Assembly (NCBI RefSeq): GCF_038003085.1
Contig: NZ_JBBOOM010000003.1
Coordinates: 35,545-99,544 of the forward strand
From: Psychrobacillus sp. FSL K6-2836
Lineage (GTDB): Bacteria; Bacillota; Bacilli; Bacillales_A; Planococcaceae
Reading direction: 5' to 3'
Length of the DNA: 64,000 bases
The position numbers and the translations under genes were made by a program. The notes below the pieces were generated by a model, which saw nothing but the letters and a program-made list of their open reading frames with translations, was not told the DNA's origin and did not search any database. Position 1 is the first letter of the stretch, and each line of letters starts with the position of its first letter. Positions 17,735 to 25,794 of the stretch are shown piece after piece.

Positions 17735-17800
17735 CATTTCCAATTTTTAGTTGTCAATTGGACTAAATGAATCCCTGGACATTTTACCCGTTTTGTGAAA
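17735..17800 (-). promoter_or_regulatory. Conserved upstream segment of spoVA operon B
   Basis: On the minus strand CCAGGGATTCATTTAG followed by CCAATTGA matches the region upstream of operon A (10480-10515), while the surrounding bases differ. Conservation between two diverged copies suggests a promoter or operator about 75-95 bases before the first gene. Forespore sigma-G control is expected for spoVA genes, but I could not fit both promoter boxes with confidence. Confidence 0.35.
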
Positions 17801-17978
17801 ACTTTATACTGTTCGACTTTTGAAGTAAAAAATGACAGGAAACTTAAGAAAGTTTTATAGAGAAGCTATACAAGTTGAATTACTGAAGGAAAAAAACTGT
17901 TTGAATCCTTCTAAAGTAAGCGCCAAATAATGCCCACCTAGTCGAACAGCCACTGAAAAAGTACCTTTTACTTAAACA

Positions 17979-18025
17979 AGCGATCCTTATCTCGGTTTAT
18001 CGAGATAAGGATCGCTGTTTTTTTG
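17979..18025 (+). terminator. Strong intrinsic terminator
   Basis: A perfect 16-bp stem (AGCGATCCTTATCTCG with its complement) has a 6-base loop and is followed by a T-run. It separates the divergently oriented spoVA operon B and the small gene at 18061. No plus-strand gene that it ends is visible directly upstream. Confidence 0.85.
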
Positions 18026-18060
18026 TATAATAAAAGTACTAACTTTAGGTGGTGTCCGGT

Positions 18061-18315
18061 ATGATTTCCAATCAACAGTCTCTTTCTCTCAGTCCATTTA
18101 CGTTATATCAAAAATCTCCTGAAGAAATCCTAATGAAGAAATCGAAAAACCTTCGAAAAGCAGTGTACCAAATAGATGAAAAAATGAAAGAGAAGTTCTC
18201 GTTAAAAACAACGACAAATGAATTAGAAGATGAGCTAACCTATTGCCGTCAAGTTATCGAATCAATGGAAGCTGAGGAAAAAATCCGTGAATATCCGAAC
18301 GATTTGTCGAGATAA
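18061..18315 (+). CDS. Small helical hypothetical protein
   Basis: This predicted 84-residue protein starts MISNQQSLSLSPFTLYQKSP. The ATG at 18061 is preferred because AGGTGG lies 9 bases upstream, although an in-frame GTG exists at 18049. The rest is charged and helical (AVYQIDEKMKEKFSLKTTTN, ELEDELTYCRQVIESMEAEE), with no signal peptide or membrane segment. I do not recognise the family. It stands alone after a strong terminator. Confidence 0.5.
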   Translation: MISNQQSLSLSPFTLYQKSPEEILMKKSKNLRKAVYQIDEKMKEKFSLKTTTNELEDELTYCRQVIESMEAEEKIREYPNDLSR

Positions 18316-18455
18316 ATGAACACCTAATTGTTCAAATTGGTTTTCTTGACCATAGGCTTTGAATAAATTAGAATGTGTTTGATGTTTCAATAATTCCTAA
18401 ACGTAAATAGTTAAACAAGTGAATTAATATTTTGCTTCAGTTAATGATTCATCCT

Positions 18456-18722
18456 TCACATTACAGGAGTTATTGTTCGTTTCATCATAGCCCTACACCG
18501 TTTCACACTTTCTGAGGTACCACTGTATTTCCACTTAGTACCAATGTTATCTCTATAGTTATAATCCTTATGATCAGTAACCGTTTCTTCTTCATCGCGT
18601 TTTACAAGTTCATATCCTCTTGCTTCTAATTCAGCAATTGCTATATCTAGTTCGGCTATCGTAATTCGATTGATATGTACCTGTTGGTTATTTAAATACC
18701 CATATCGTTTTTTCGTTTGCAT
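18456..18722 (-). CDS. Small hypothetical protein
   Basis: This 88-residue protein starts at MQTKKRYGYLNNQQVHIN. The ATG at 18722 is preferred because a GGGGC-type site precedes it; an upstream ATG would add 14 residues. It has a helical middle part (ITIAELDIAIAELEARGYEL) and a basic C-terminus (WKYSGTSESVKRCRAMMKR). No known domain was recognised. Confidence 0.5.
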   Translation of the reverse strand: MQTKKRYGYLNNQQVHINRITIAELDIAIAELEARGYELVKRDEEETVTDHKDYNYRDNIGTKWKYSGTSESVKRCRAMMKRTITPVM

Positions 18723-19348
18723 CTTGAACGCCCCTTTATTTTGGTGAATGACAAATTGCACCATGTTTTAGGTACTTATACATTAGGTATTATCAGCGAT
18801 GATAAATATAGTTACCTGTATATAAATTGTTCAAAATACTGTTGAATATTCATATCGTACTTCAAATGACTTTTGAAGTTGTTCGCTTATCAAAACGTCA
18901 ACTAACTGCATATGTTATAAAGTTCATTCTTTTTAGCACGTATATCTTTTGTAACCCCCTAATGCGCCTTCTCATTAGGGGGTTTTTTTGTTGTACAGTG
19001 AGAAACAGAATCCAAAAAGGTTTTAAATGGTGCTTATATTTTTTATAACCAGGCTGTATGAACAAGGTTCACATCTATTTGAAATGCAAAGACAATGAAA
19101 AATACATACAATTTTTTAACGTAAATACAGAGCAGAGCATCGACTATCGAAACCCAACACAAGACGGATGAAAAGTCTGAGTGTAGACATTTAGGCTTTT
19201 TATTGTACATCCATTTTAAAGTAGAATTAGAATTGATTTGGGTATATTGAACAAACAAATTAAATAGATGAACACTGAAGACACTTCAACTTATGAGGTG
19301 TCTTTTTTGTCGTGTTCATTATGCACATTACAGAAAGGAGACAATCAA
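18723..19348. other. Intergenic region with one terminator
   Basis: This stretch contains a plus-strand terminator (listed at 18954) and AT-rich sequence. A tract near 19150-19260 has short open frames without ribosome binding sites. I see no supported gene. Confidence 0.4.
18954..18989 (+). terminator. Intrinsic terminator
   Basis: CCCCCTAAT pairs with ATTAGGGGG around a short loop and is followed by seven T residues. Confidence 0.8.
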
Positions 19349-19532
19349 ATGAAACAGAAAGAAAATAAAGTTACATTAGATATTCAACATGAATTCTACC
19401 TCCAGGTTGCCAGCCAAATTTTACCGAAACTTACCGAAAAAAGAATATCGTGAATGCGGATGTGAAATTAAAGAACAACATAAATCATATCTATACGAAT
19501 GTGAGCACTGTATGCGTACACATGAAGAGTAG
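19349..19532 (+). pseudogene. Small zinc-ribbon-like gene, frameshifted
   Basis: The ATG at 19349 follows GAAAGGAG and opens a frame MKQKENKVTLDIQHEFYLQV that stops early. One base out of phase the sequence continues as KKEYRECGCEIKEQHKSYL and YECEHCMRTHEE to a TAG at 19532. Together they would make a protein of about 60 residues with two Cys pairs (CGC and CEHC), typical of a small metal-binding ribbon. The shift is near an A6 run at about 19437. I do not know its function. Confidence 0.5.
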
Positions 19533-19573
19533 ATAATATGGTTTCCGTATTAAAAACGGAAGATAAAACTAAA

Positions 19574-19628
19574 AAAGGCATAAACAAAACTTTTTCAAAA
19601 GAAAAGTTTTGTTTATGCCTTTTTTTAC
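19574..19628 (+). terminator. Long intrinsic terminator
   Basis: AGGCATAAACAAAACTTTT pairs with its complement around a small loop, with A-rich and T-rich flanks, so it can work on both strands. It follows the frameshifted small gene. The 300 bases from here to the IS at 19935 hold nothing recognisable. Confidence 0.8.
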
Positions 19629-20047
19629 ATCCAGACTGGTGTTCATTAACTGTGGATGCTTTTTCATTTTAACGTGTGGATTGTGGAATTCTAATCTTCT
19701 GTGTAACAAAACTCGTCCCTTTCTGAACACGCCCCAATCCAAATGGAAAAGAGCGTGTCACTTTAGTTGGTACTTTGCACATTTTTAAAGCATTATTTTG
19801 CACCTAATATTCAAAATGAAACATTACAGTCTTTAAATCAAGTAAATTAATTACTGTGTCAGTTATTACCATTTAAGTTACAATAATATTAAGGGTATCC
19901 AGTATAAATTTCGACTACCGAATCTTCAACTAACGGGGCAGCATTCCTGTTTGAAAGTTATTCGGGGTCTTGCAGAAAAAAGAGCCCTCTAGTATGATGC
20001 TGAGTGTCAACGCACATTGACCCATCATCTACTAGGAGGACTCCTAA

Positions 20048-21325
20048 ATGCATTCTAAAATGAATAACAAAATTAATCAAGTGACTGAAAATACACTCGT
20101 CGTTGGCATGGACATTGCGAAGCGTGTGCATTACGCCTGTTTCGTCGATGAAAGAGGACGCGTGATAGAAAAAGCATTTGCGGTACATCAATCAAAAGAA
20201 GGTTTCGAAAGTTTGTATAAAAAGATTCGATTAACGATGAAAGAAACTCAGAAGACAGAAGTAGTTGTTGGAATTGAACCTACGGGTCACTATTGGATGA
20301 ATTTAGCGTATTTCTTAGATCAATATGGAATTCCACTCGTCATGGTCAATCCAATGCACGTCAAACGTTCTAAAGAACTGGACGATAATTTACCGACCAA
20401 GCATGATAAAAAAGATGCGCTAGTCATCGCTCGTTTAGTGAAAGATGGACGTTTTAGTTATCCACGTTTATTAAAAGACATAGATGCTGAATTGCGTATT
20501 GGTTCTACCCTTCGTTCCAAATTAACGGAGGACCTATCAAGTATTAAAAATCGAATCATTCGTTGGTTGGATCGTTACTTTCCAGAGTTTACTCAAGTCT
20601 TTCCGTCTTTTGGGAAGATGGCACTTGCCACGCTGGAAAAGACTCCGTTGCCAAAGGATATTGAACGGAAAACCGCTGAACAGCTTGTGTTTCTCTACCG
20701 TCAGGTAGAGGGAATGAGAGTTCCACAGTTACCTAAAGCACAGCTTCTCATTGAGGCTGCGATAAAATCTATTGGACTGACAGAAGGAACAGAGATGGCC
20801 CGACGTGAAATCGCCACGCTCCTACGTCAGTATCGCTTATTAGAAAGCGAAATTGAATCTTTAAACAATCAACTAGCCGAAATGGCTAAAATGACTATGG
20901 AATATGACCTACTTGCATCGGTTCCAGGTTTAGGAGATGCGACGATTGTTGATTTACTTTCAGAAGTAGGAAGCTTTTCACTTTATGATAATCCACGCCA
21001 ACTCATCAAACTAGCGGGATTAACATTACGTGAAAACTCATCTGGTCAGCATAAGGGGCAAAAACATATCTCCAAACGAGGAAGAAAAAGACTTAGATAT
21101 ATTCTTTTCAAAGTAATAGTACCACTCATTCGTCACAACGAAGCTTTCAAGCAACTTCATGAATATTACACCACACGCCAACAAAATCCCTTACGTGGAA
21201 AGCAATCAATGGTGGTATTGTGTGGTAAATTACTGAAGGTATTACATGGTATTTGTAAAAAGAAAGTCCGTTTTAACGAGAAACATATGATGAAAGACCT
21301 TTACTGTCTCGCAGAGGCAGCATAA
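20048..21325 (+). CDS. IS110-family transposase (copy B)
   Basis: This 425-residue DEDD recombinase has the catalytic residues D22 (GMDIAKRVH), E77 (GIEPTGHYW), D120 and D123 (HDKKDALVIARL). The C-terminal part keeps VPGLGDATIVDLLSEVG and SSGQHKGQKHISKRG. An AGGAGG site precedes the ATG. The substitutions against copy A are mostly conservative, so both copies have probably evolved as functional genes. Confidence 0.93.
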   Translation: MHSKMNNKINQVTENTLVVGMDIAKRVHYACFVDERGRVIEKAFAVHQSKEGFESLYKKIRLTMKETQKTEVVVGIEPTGHYWMNLAYFLDQYGIPLVMVNPMHVKRSKELDDNLPTKHDKKDALVIARLVKDGRFSYPRLLKDIDAELRIGSTLRSKLTEDLSSIKNRIIRWLDRYFPEFTQVFPSFGKMALATLEKTPLPKDIERKTAEQLVFLYRQVEGMRVPQLPKAQLLIEAAIKSIGLTEGTEMARREIATLLRQYRLLESEIESLNNQLAEMAKMTMEYDLLASVPGLGDATIVDLLSEVGSFSLYDNPRQLIKLAGLTLRENSSGQHKGQKHISKRGRKRLRYILFKVIVPLIRHNEAFKQLHEYYTTRQQNPLRGKQSMVVLCGKLLKVLHGICKKKVRFNEKHMMKDLYCLAEAA

Positions 21326-21697
21326 ACAAATTCTTTTCATCGAACTATTCCAAGAAGGATGACACGGAGAAGCCAGCAACATAACTAAACTTAGACCAAG
21401 AGTCCCCGGGGCAGCTTAGCAGGCCTCTGCCTTATGAATAGACCGAACGAAGGAATGTAAGCGCACTGACGCTAAGAGACATGGGAGGGTACGTCGTCAT
21501 AAGTTTCGCAGAGATCCATTGTGCATCACATAGTGGAGAAAAAAGCTAATGATTTCCATTAGTTTTAGCGAAGCGTACGCTCAACTTGGTAATAAAATCT
21601 ATAAATTCAAGACTCTGTTTATCAAAGAAAAGAAAAATATTTTTCTTAAATCACGAAGTGATGAAAACCGTTGATATCTCAATGTTTATAGAGGGAG
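21326..21697 (+). ncRNA. Candidate bridge RNA region of IS110 copy B
   Basis: This conserved non-coding tail has several inverted repeats, including TAATGATTTCCATTAG and GAGATCCATTGTGCATC-type loops. It is almost identical to the tail of copy A. The guide RNA of IS1111-like elements would be made here; its two target-pairing loops should match the CTTATTCAACTAA/TTTAGTTGAA target. This is inference. Confidence 0.5.
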
Positions 21698-21771
21698 TTT
21701 AGTTGAAGAAAAAGGATTATTTTCTCGCCTTATAGAATTTATAGATATGTAAAATTATTGGAGGGAAATAA

Positions 21772-22161
21772 ATGATTTTTGAAATAACTAATCAAGTCCG
21801 TGTTACTGATATTCAACAAGGACATAAGTGGTATGAAATTTTACTAAACAAAAAGCCTGATTTTATACCACACGATGGATTCGTCGAATGGGAAATCCTA
21901 CCCGGTTGTTGGTTGCAAGTTGCTGAAGGAACTCCTTCGGAAGGTAGTGGACCTTTGCGTTTAGGGGTTACTAATATAATTGCTGAAAGAGATAGACTTG
22001 TAAAGGAGTTGGGAATTGAGAACTTTGAGATATTTTCTCGTGAAGAAGTCTCTGCAAAATGGGGGTCTTTCACTGACCCTTGGGGAAATCAACTGGGTTT
22101 CTTTGAGTATTTGGATAAGAAAGAAGAAAATGACCGTGTTAAAACGATTTTAGGAATTTAA
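21772..22161 (+). CDS. VOC (glyoxalase/bleomycin-resistance fold) protein
   Basis: This 129-residue single-domain protein has the beta-alpha-beta-beta-beta pattern: the opening FEITNQVRVTDIQQGHKWYE, a middle WEILPGCWLQVAEG and the closing FTDPWGNQLGFFEY. Members bind a metal ion and small organic ligands, acting as resistance proteins or as isomerases and dioxygenases. The substrate cannot be told. A GGAGGG site lies 6 bases upstream. It stands between the IS and an ECF sigma gene; another VOC gene lies at 23462. Confidence 0.85.
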   Translation: MIFEITNQVRVTDIQQGHKWYEILLNKKPDFIPHDGFVEWEILPGCWLQVAEGTPSEGSGPLRLGVTNIIAERDRLVKELGIENFEIFSREEVSAKWGSFTDPWGNQLGFFEYLDKKEENDRVKTILGI

Positions 22162-22204
22162 TCCAATTTAAAAACAAAGGCAATTTGGGATAAAAAATAA
22201 GTTT

Positions 22205-22290
22205 CTTATTCAACTAACGGGTGCTTTACTTCAAGAAGGAGTGCGGCCTTTTTTCTTATTGAACTAACGCAGCAGGTTAGTTTAATAAGA
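22205..22290. repeat. Interspersed palindromic repeat, copy 1
   Basis: The order is CTTATTCAACTAACGGGTGC, a hairpin with AAGGAGTGCGGCC, a T-run, CTTATTGAACTAACG, then GGTTAGTTTAATAAG. The outer parts form a palindrome around a short core. A partial copy follows at 22370-22390. Confidence 0.7.
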
Positions 22291-22414
22291 AAAATTGATT
22301 TATGCTTATTTCAAATGGAAAGTAATTTAAATTTGGAACCTCTATTTTTTATAAACGTATTAAAGTAAGTGGCAGGTTAGTTGAACTAGAAATTATAGAT
22401 GAGGAGATAAAGGT

Positions 22415-23374
22415 ATGAGTGAAGACAACCTTAACCATCTAAGTGATGGTATCAGACAAATTGAAAGTCAATTTAAAGAAAAAGTTGAACCGTTTCGTTC
22501 AGATTTGTGGCGATACTGTTATCGGCTTACCGGATCTCCTTGGGATGCAGAAGATTTAGTACAAGATACCATGCTGAAATCACTTTCAATCTTGGCAAAA
22601 TTGTACCAGCCTGTTAAGACAAAATCTTATTTATTTCGGATTGCAACAAATCTCTGGATTGATCAACTAAGGAAGGGAAATGGCAGATTTACACTCTCTA
22701 ACTATGAATTATTAATAGAGGATAAAACCACACAGAATGATTTTTTAGTAATGGAAAACTTGGAATTGCTTATACAACAACTTACCCCTATCCAATATGT
22801 TTCCTTACTATTAGCAGATGTATTTCTATTCAAAGGGAAAGAAATTGCAGAAATTTTAAATTCGAGTGAAAGTGCCGTACATACAAACTTAAGCAGGGCA
22901 AGGAGTACATTAAAACAAAAAGAAAAAGGAACAATCAAAGAAAGAAGCTCATACATAAGAGAATTAAAACCATCTGAAACGTTTAAAGTTATGCTGAAAG
23001 GGCTGCGAAATAAAGATCCTAATTTAATTATCTCTGTATTAGACGACAACATAGTAACCGACATTACACATTCCAGCTTGGAAATCGGGTTGGAAGAATT
23101 AAAGAAAAATTCTTTGAGGGATTGGAAAGAAGTTGTGGATAATCAGAACGTGATCGTTCCTCACTATATTGAATTATGGGGAAGGCCCGTCATTGTAGAA
23201 TTGGAAAAGAAAGAAGATGCCCAATTATACTTGAACAACATCTACTTTTTGGAAGCGAGCAATACCAAGATAACATACTGGAAGTATTACTGTTTCTCAT
23301 GGGATTTGATGAACTATGCTGCTGCTGAGTTGAACGTAAAATTAAATGCTAAATATTTTTATCACATTTTTTAA
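22415..23374 (+). CDS. ECF sigma factor with C-terminal SnoaL-like domain
   Basis: In this 319-residue protein, region 2 spans residues about 25-90 (LWRYCYRLTGSPWDAEDLVQ, LFRIATNLWIDQLRKG). Region 4 spans about 125-170 (LLLADVFLFKGKEIAEILNS and a helix-turn-helix SESAVHTNLSRARS). Residues 190-319 look like an NTF2/SnoaL-type fold (LKGLRNKDPNLIISVLDDNI, LWGRPVIVELEKKEDAQLYL), as in SigJ/ECF41-type factors where this domain tunes activity instead of an anti-sigma protein. A GGAG site precedes the ATG. The VOC gene downstream is the likely co-regulated target; that is inference. Confidence 0.82.
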   Translation: MSEDNLNHLSDGIRQIESQFKEKVEPFRSDLWRYCYRLTGSPWDAEDLVQDTMLKSLSILAKLYQPVKTKSYLFRIATNLWIDQLRKGNGRFTLSNYELLIEDKTTQNDFLVMENLELLIQQLTPIQYVSLLLADVFLFKGKEIAEILNSSESAVHTNLSRARSTLKQKEKGTIKERSSYIRELKPSETFKVMLKGLRNKDPNLIISVLDDNIVTDITHSSLEIGLEELKKNSLRDWKEVVDNQNVIVPHYIELWGRPVIVELEKKEDAQLYLNNIYFLEASNTKITYWKYYCFSWDLMNYAAAELNVKLNAKYFYHIF

Positions 23375-23461
23375 TATTCTTCGTAAGATTTTCCCTCTAA
23401 ACTACGTTATATAGTTGAAGTTCCTTTACAGGATTTCAATTATTAGAGAAGGAGTGATTGG

Positions 23462-23836
23462 ATGACTAGTCCAATTAGAAATCAAATAAACACAGTGTTT
23501 ATCCATGTGAAAAATTTAGAGAGATCGGTCGAGTGGTATTGCCGTTTGCTCGGCCAGGAGTATGAACCTTCTGAAATTATAAGACCGGTTTACAATCTGA
23601 AAATCAATCATTTCACAGGATTGACTTTGGATGCAGGACCCGAAGGAGAAATAAAGGAAGTAGAGGCACTCCCCTATCCTTTGTTCAACTTTCATACGGA
23701 TCAAATTCAGGATGCTTATGCATATGTGGAAGAACTGAATTATGAAATTGCTTCAGAAATTGTTCAATTTGATGATTTTGCATTTTTTACAGTTTTAGAT
23801 CCGGACAAAAATACAGTGATGGTTTGTACAGGTTAA
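23462..23836 (+). CDS. VOC-family protein next to the sigma factor
   Basis: This 124-residue protein has a start NTVFIHVKNLERSVEWYCRL, a middle HFTGLTLDAGPEG and an end FAFFTVLDPDKNTVMVCTG, the classic VOC fold. The ligand is unknown. It lies 87 bp downstream of the ECF sigma gene with GAAGGAG before the start, and ends before a terminator. The same sigma-VOC association occurs at 59879-61040. Confidence 0.85.
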   Translation: MTSPIRNQINTVFIHVKNLERSVEWYCRLLGQEYEPSEIIRPVYNLKINHFTGLTLDAGPEGEIKEVEALPYPLFNFHTDQIQDAYAYVEELNYEIASEIVQFDDFAFFTVLDPDKNTVMVCTG

Positions 23837-23850
23837 ATAAAAGATATTGC

Positions 23851-23885
23851 ATGCGCTAATCTGAAAATGGTTGGCGCATTTTTTG
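23851..23885 (+). terminator. Terminator after the sigma-VOC pair
   Basis: ATGCGCTAATC pairs with GGTTGGCGCAT and is followed by a T-run. Confidence 0.8.
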
Positions 23886-23933
23886 TAGAAACAGTTTATA
23901 TGCTAATAAAAGGAAGTTTGTGAATAAATGTAC

Positions 23934-24015
23934 TTAAACTAACGGGTGCTTTACTTCAAGAAGGAGTAAAGCCTTTTTCTTATTTAACTAAAGACGCAGT
24001 TTAGTTGAATAAGAA
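23934..24015. repeat. Interspersed palindromic repeat, copy 2
   Basis: AACTAACGGGTGCTTTACTT leads a hairpin (GCTTTACT with AGTAAAGC), followed by a T-run and CTTATTTAACTAAAGACGCA and TTTAGTTGAATAAG. This is the best palindromic core in the window. Confidence 0.75.
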
Positions 24016-24149
24016 GGATTTTTTATGGTTGTGTTGAATAAGTTAATATATGTAAATTATTGAACAAAGGGGATGCTTTACTTTCAATCTGAAGGTGGGT
24101 GGCACTTTTTGAAAGAATGTCAAAAGTAAGCCGTTAAGGAGGGGTAGGT

Positions 24150-24584
24150 ATTCCTAAGATTAAGAAGAGGTTTTTACCTTTATTTATTTATATTCCTTTG
24201 ATAACAATACTTCTTTTAACATTGAAGACCAACTTCAATTTGACTGGTTATAATTATTACTTGGATGAAGAAACGATGAAGTTAACGATTGAAGAGGGCT
24301 TCGTAAAAAAAGAAACGTACAATGTGCAAGATTCTCCAATTCAAGCGATAAAAGTAATGTTGCCAATTAACAAAGCATATGACATGTGGGGACTTACTAT
24401 CTTAATATCCTCGCTTTTTATTACAGGCTTTTTCTTATTATTTTTTAAACCTTCGATACCAAGGAAAAATGTGAAATTGTATGTCACCGTATATTTTATA
24501 TTCCTTACCATCTTTATTATTTGGGATATTTACGTACACAAAGAAATTATTAAGGAAATATCAAATGCTCTAAATAGTTTATAA
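24150..24584 (+). CDS. Small membrane protein, probable non-ATG start
   Basis: The protein has about 145 residues if started at the ATT at 24150, which lies 7 bases after AAGGAGGGG; the first in-frame alternative is a TTG at 24198. It has an N-terminal helix (LPLFIYIPLITILLLTLK), an extracellular-looking part (GYNYYLDEETMKLTIEEGF), then two membrane helices (LTILISSLFITGFFLLFF and LYVTVYFIFLTIFIIWDIYV). I do not recognise the family. It may form a unit with the next small membrane protein. Confidence 0.55.
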   Translation: MPKIKKRFLPLFIYIPLITILLLTLKTNFNLTGYNYYLDEETMKLTIEEGFVKKETYNVQDSPIQAIKVMLPINKAYDMWGLTILISSLFITGFFLLFFKPSIPRKNVKLYVTVYFIFLTIFIIWDIYVHKEIIKEISNALNSL

Positions 24585-24705
24585 AGATAGAATGACCTTT
24601 ATTTTTCAAAATGGTGTTCCATATTTTTTTACCTAACGGAGTGCTTTAGCAGAACAAGACATATGGGTTATCATGGTGATAGGAAGTTGTATAGGGGGTG
24701 TCTAA

Positions 24706-24951
24706 ATGATGTTGTTCCTTCAAGCATTTATTGGTTCAATTGTAATTCATGTAGTCTATTTTTTCGGTATGATGTTAGTCGGTTATATTAAAACAAGAAA
24801 TTATAAACCAGATTTTGCAAGTGCTTGGGATAATGTAGAGACACTTCAAAGTGAAGTGGTTTTTAGTAAGGTTAATTCGCATTTTCTTTACCTATTCACA
24901 TTTGTAGGAGTAGCTATACTATGTGGAATTATAATAAAATTCTTCAACTAA
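24706..24951 (+). CDS. Small two-helix membrane protein
   Basis: This 81-residue protein has an N-terminal helix (FIGSIVIHVVYFFGMMLVGY) and a C-terminal helix (LYLFTFVGVAILCGIIIKFF), joined by a charged loop. A GGGGG-type site precedes the ATG. The stop codon TAA is part of the interspersed repeat (CAACTAACGGGTGCTTTA at 24944), so the repeat may have replaced the original end. Function is unknown. Confidence 0.5.
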   Translation: MMLFLQAFIGSIVIHVVYFFGMMLVGYIKTRNYKPDFASAWDNVETLQSEVVFSKVNSHFLYLFTFVGVAILCGIIIKFFN

Positions 24952-25028
24952 CGGGTGCTTTAGTTTAAGATTCGGAAACCGAAATAAAATGGCGACGTTC
25001 AGTAAATCTGAATATTGCCATTTTTTGT
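24944..25028 (+). terminator. Interspersed repeat half-copy and terminator
   Basis: A half-copy of the repeat (CAACTAACGGGTGCTTTA) is followed by a hairpin at 24989-25027 (AATGGC...GCCATT) ending in a T-run. Confidence 0.65.
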
Positions 25029-25183
25029 ATATACTCAATCTCAAAAACGATAGTTATTGAGATCTTTTATTTTGTCTTCATTTTGAGGAGAATCATAGGT
25101 AATTTGTGTATCAGAATATTGCTCAAAATCTATGTATCATTAACTACCGTTTATGGTATATTTTATCTAGAGGTGGCTAAAAA

Positions 25184-25756
25184 ATGAGTTCATACATTTA
25201 CGGGTATGCCCGAGTGAGTACTCGGCAACAAGAATTGGATCGACAGTTAGATTTATTGAAGGAATACAATTGCAATGAAATCTTAACGGAGAAAATGTCT
25301 GGTACAAAATCAGATCGACCAGAGTTAAATCGGTTAAAAGACAAATTACGTCCTGGCGATGTGGTAATTGTGGAAAGCTTCTCACGATTAGGAAGAAGCA
25401 CAAAGGATTTAATTGACTTGGTGAATTATTTCGAGGAAATCAATGTAAAGCTTATAAGTATTAAAGAAAAATTTGATATGTCTACTCCTCAGGGGAAATT
25501 GATGATGACAGTGTTCCAAGCATTTAGTCAGTTTGAACGTGATTTGATTGTGCAGCGTACAAAAGAAGGGTTAAAAAGTGCTCGGGCTCGTGGACGTAAA
25601 GGTGGTCGACCACAAGTCAATGAGAAAGAAATTAGAAAGGCTATTAACCTGTATAAAACCGAGCAATATAGTGTGAAGGAAATTGTTGAAATGACGGGTA
25701 TTAGTAGAGCCACGTTGTATCGCTATGTAGAGAAAGAAAAAATAGAAACGAGATGA
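25184..25756 (+). CDS. Serine resolvase of the Tn552 type
   Basis: This 190-residue serine recombinase has YGYARVSTRQQELDRQ with the catalytic Ser at about residue 12, VIVESFSRLGRS, the FERDLIVQRTKEGLKSAR linker helix and a C-terminal helix-turn-helix (MTGISRATLYRYVEKEK). It resolves transposition cointegrates at a res site, probably in the 230-bp gap upstream. Its end overlaps the next open frame, but that gene's better start is at 25795. Confidence 0.92.
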   Translation: MSSYIYGYARVSTRQQELDRQLDLLKEYNCNEILTEKMSGTKSDRPELNRLKDKLRPGDVVIVESFSRLGRSTKDLIDLVNYFEEINVKLISIKEKFDMSTPQGKLMMTVFQAFSQFERDLIVQRTKEGLKSARARGRKGGRPQVNEKEIRKAINLYKTEQYSVKEIVEMTGISRATLYRYVEKEKIETR

Positions 25757-25794
25757 GTTGTTGCTGTGCAAATCTGGAAGAAGGAGTGCTTTGT

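Larger units (their letters stand above)
19935..21697 (+). mobile_element. IS110-family element, copy B
   Basis: This is the inverted counterpart of 4163-5921, with about 90 percent identity including the non-coding end. It starts GGGGCAGCATTCCTGTTTG and ends GTTTATAGAGGGAG. The flanks are TTCAACTAAC on the left and TTTAGTTGAAG on the right, again the two halves of the palindromic repeat. The two copies bracket the spoVA operons. Confidence 0.85.

Noticed and set aside
17700..17830. A defined sigma-G promoter for spoVA operon B
   Set aside because: I could not find both boxes at the right spacing in both operons; only the conserved segment is reported.
18049..18060. GTG start at 18049 for the small gene
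   Set aside because: It overlaps the ribosome binding site that properly positions the ATG at 18061.
4163..21697. A composite transposon formed by the two inverted IS110 copies
   Set aside because: IS110 elements do not mobilise by paired ends like IS10-type composites. The pair can still promote inversion by recombination, but no evidence for that was seen.
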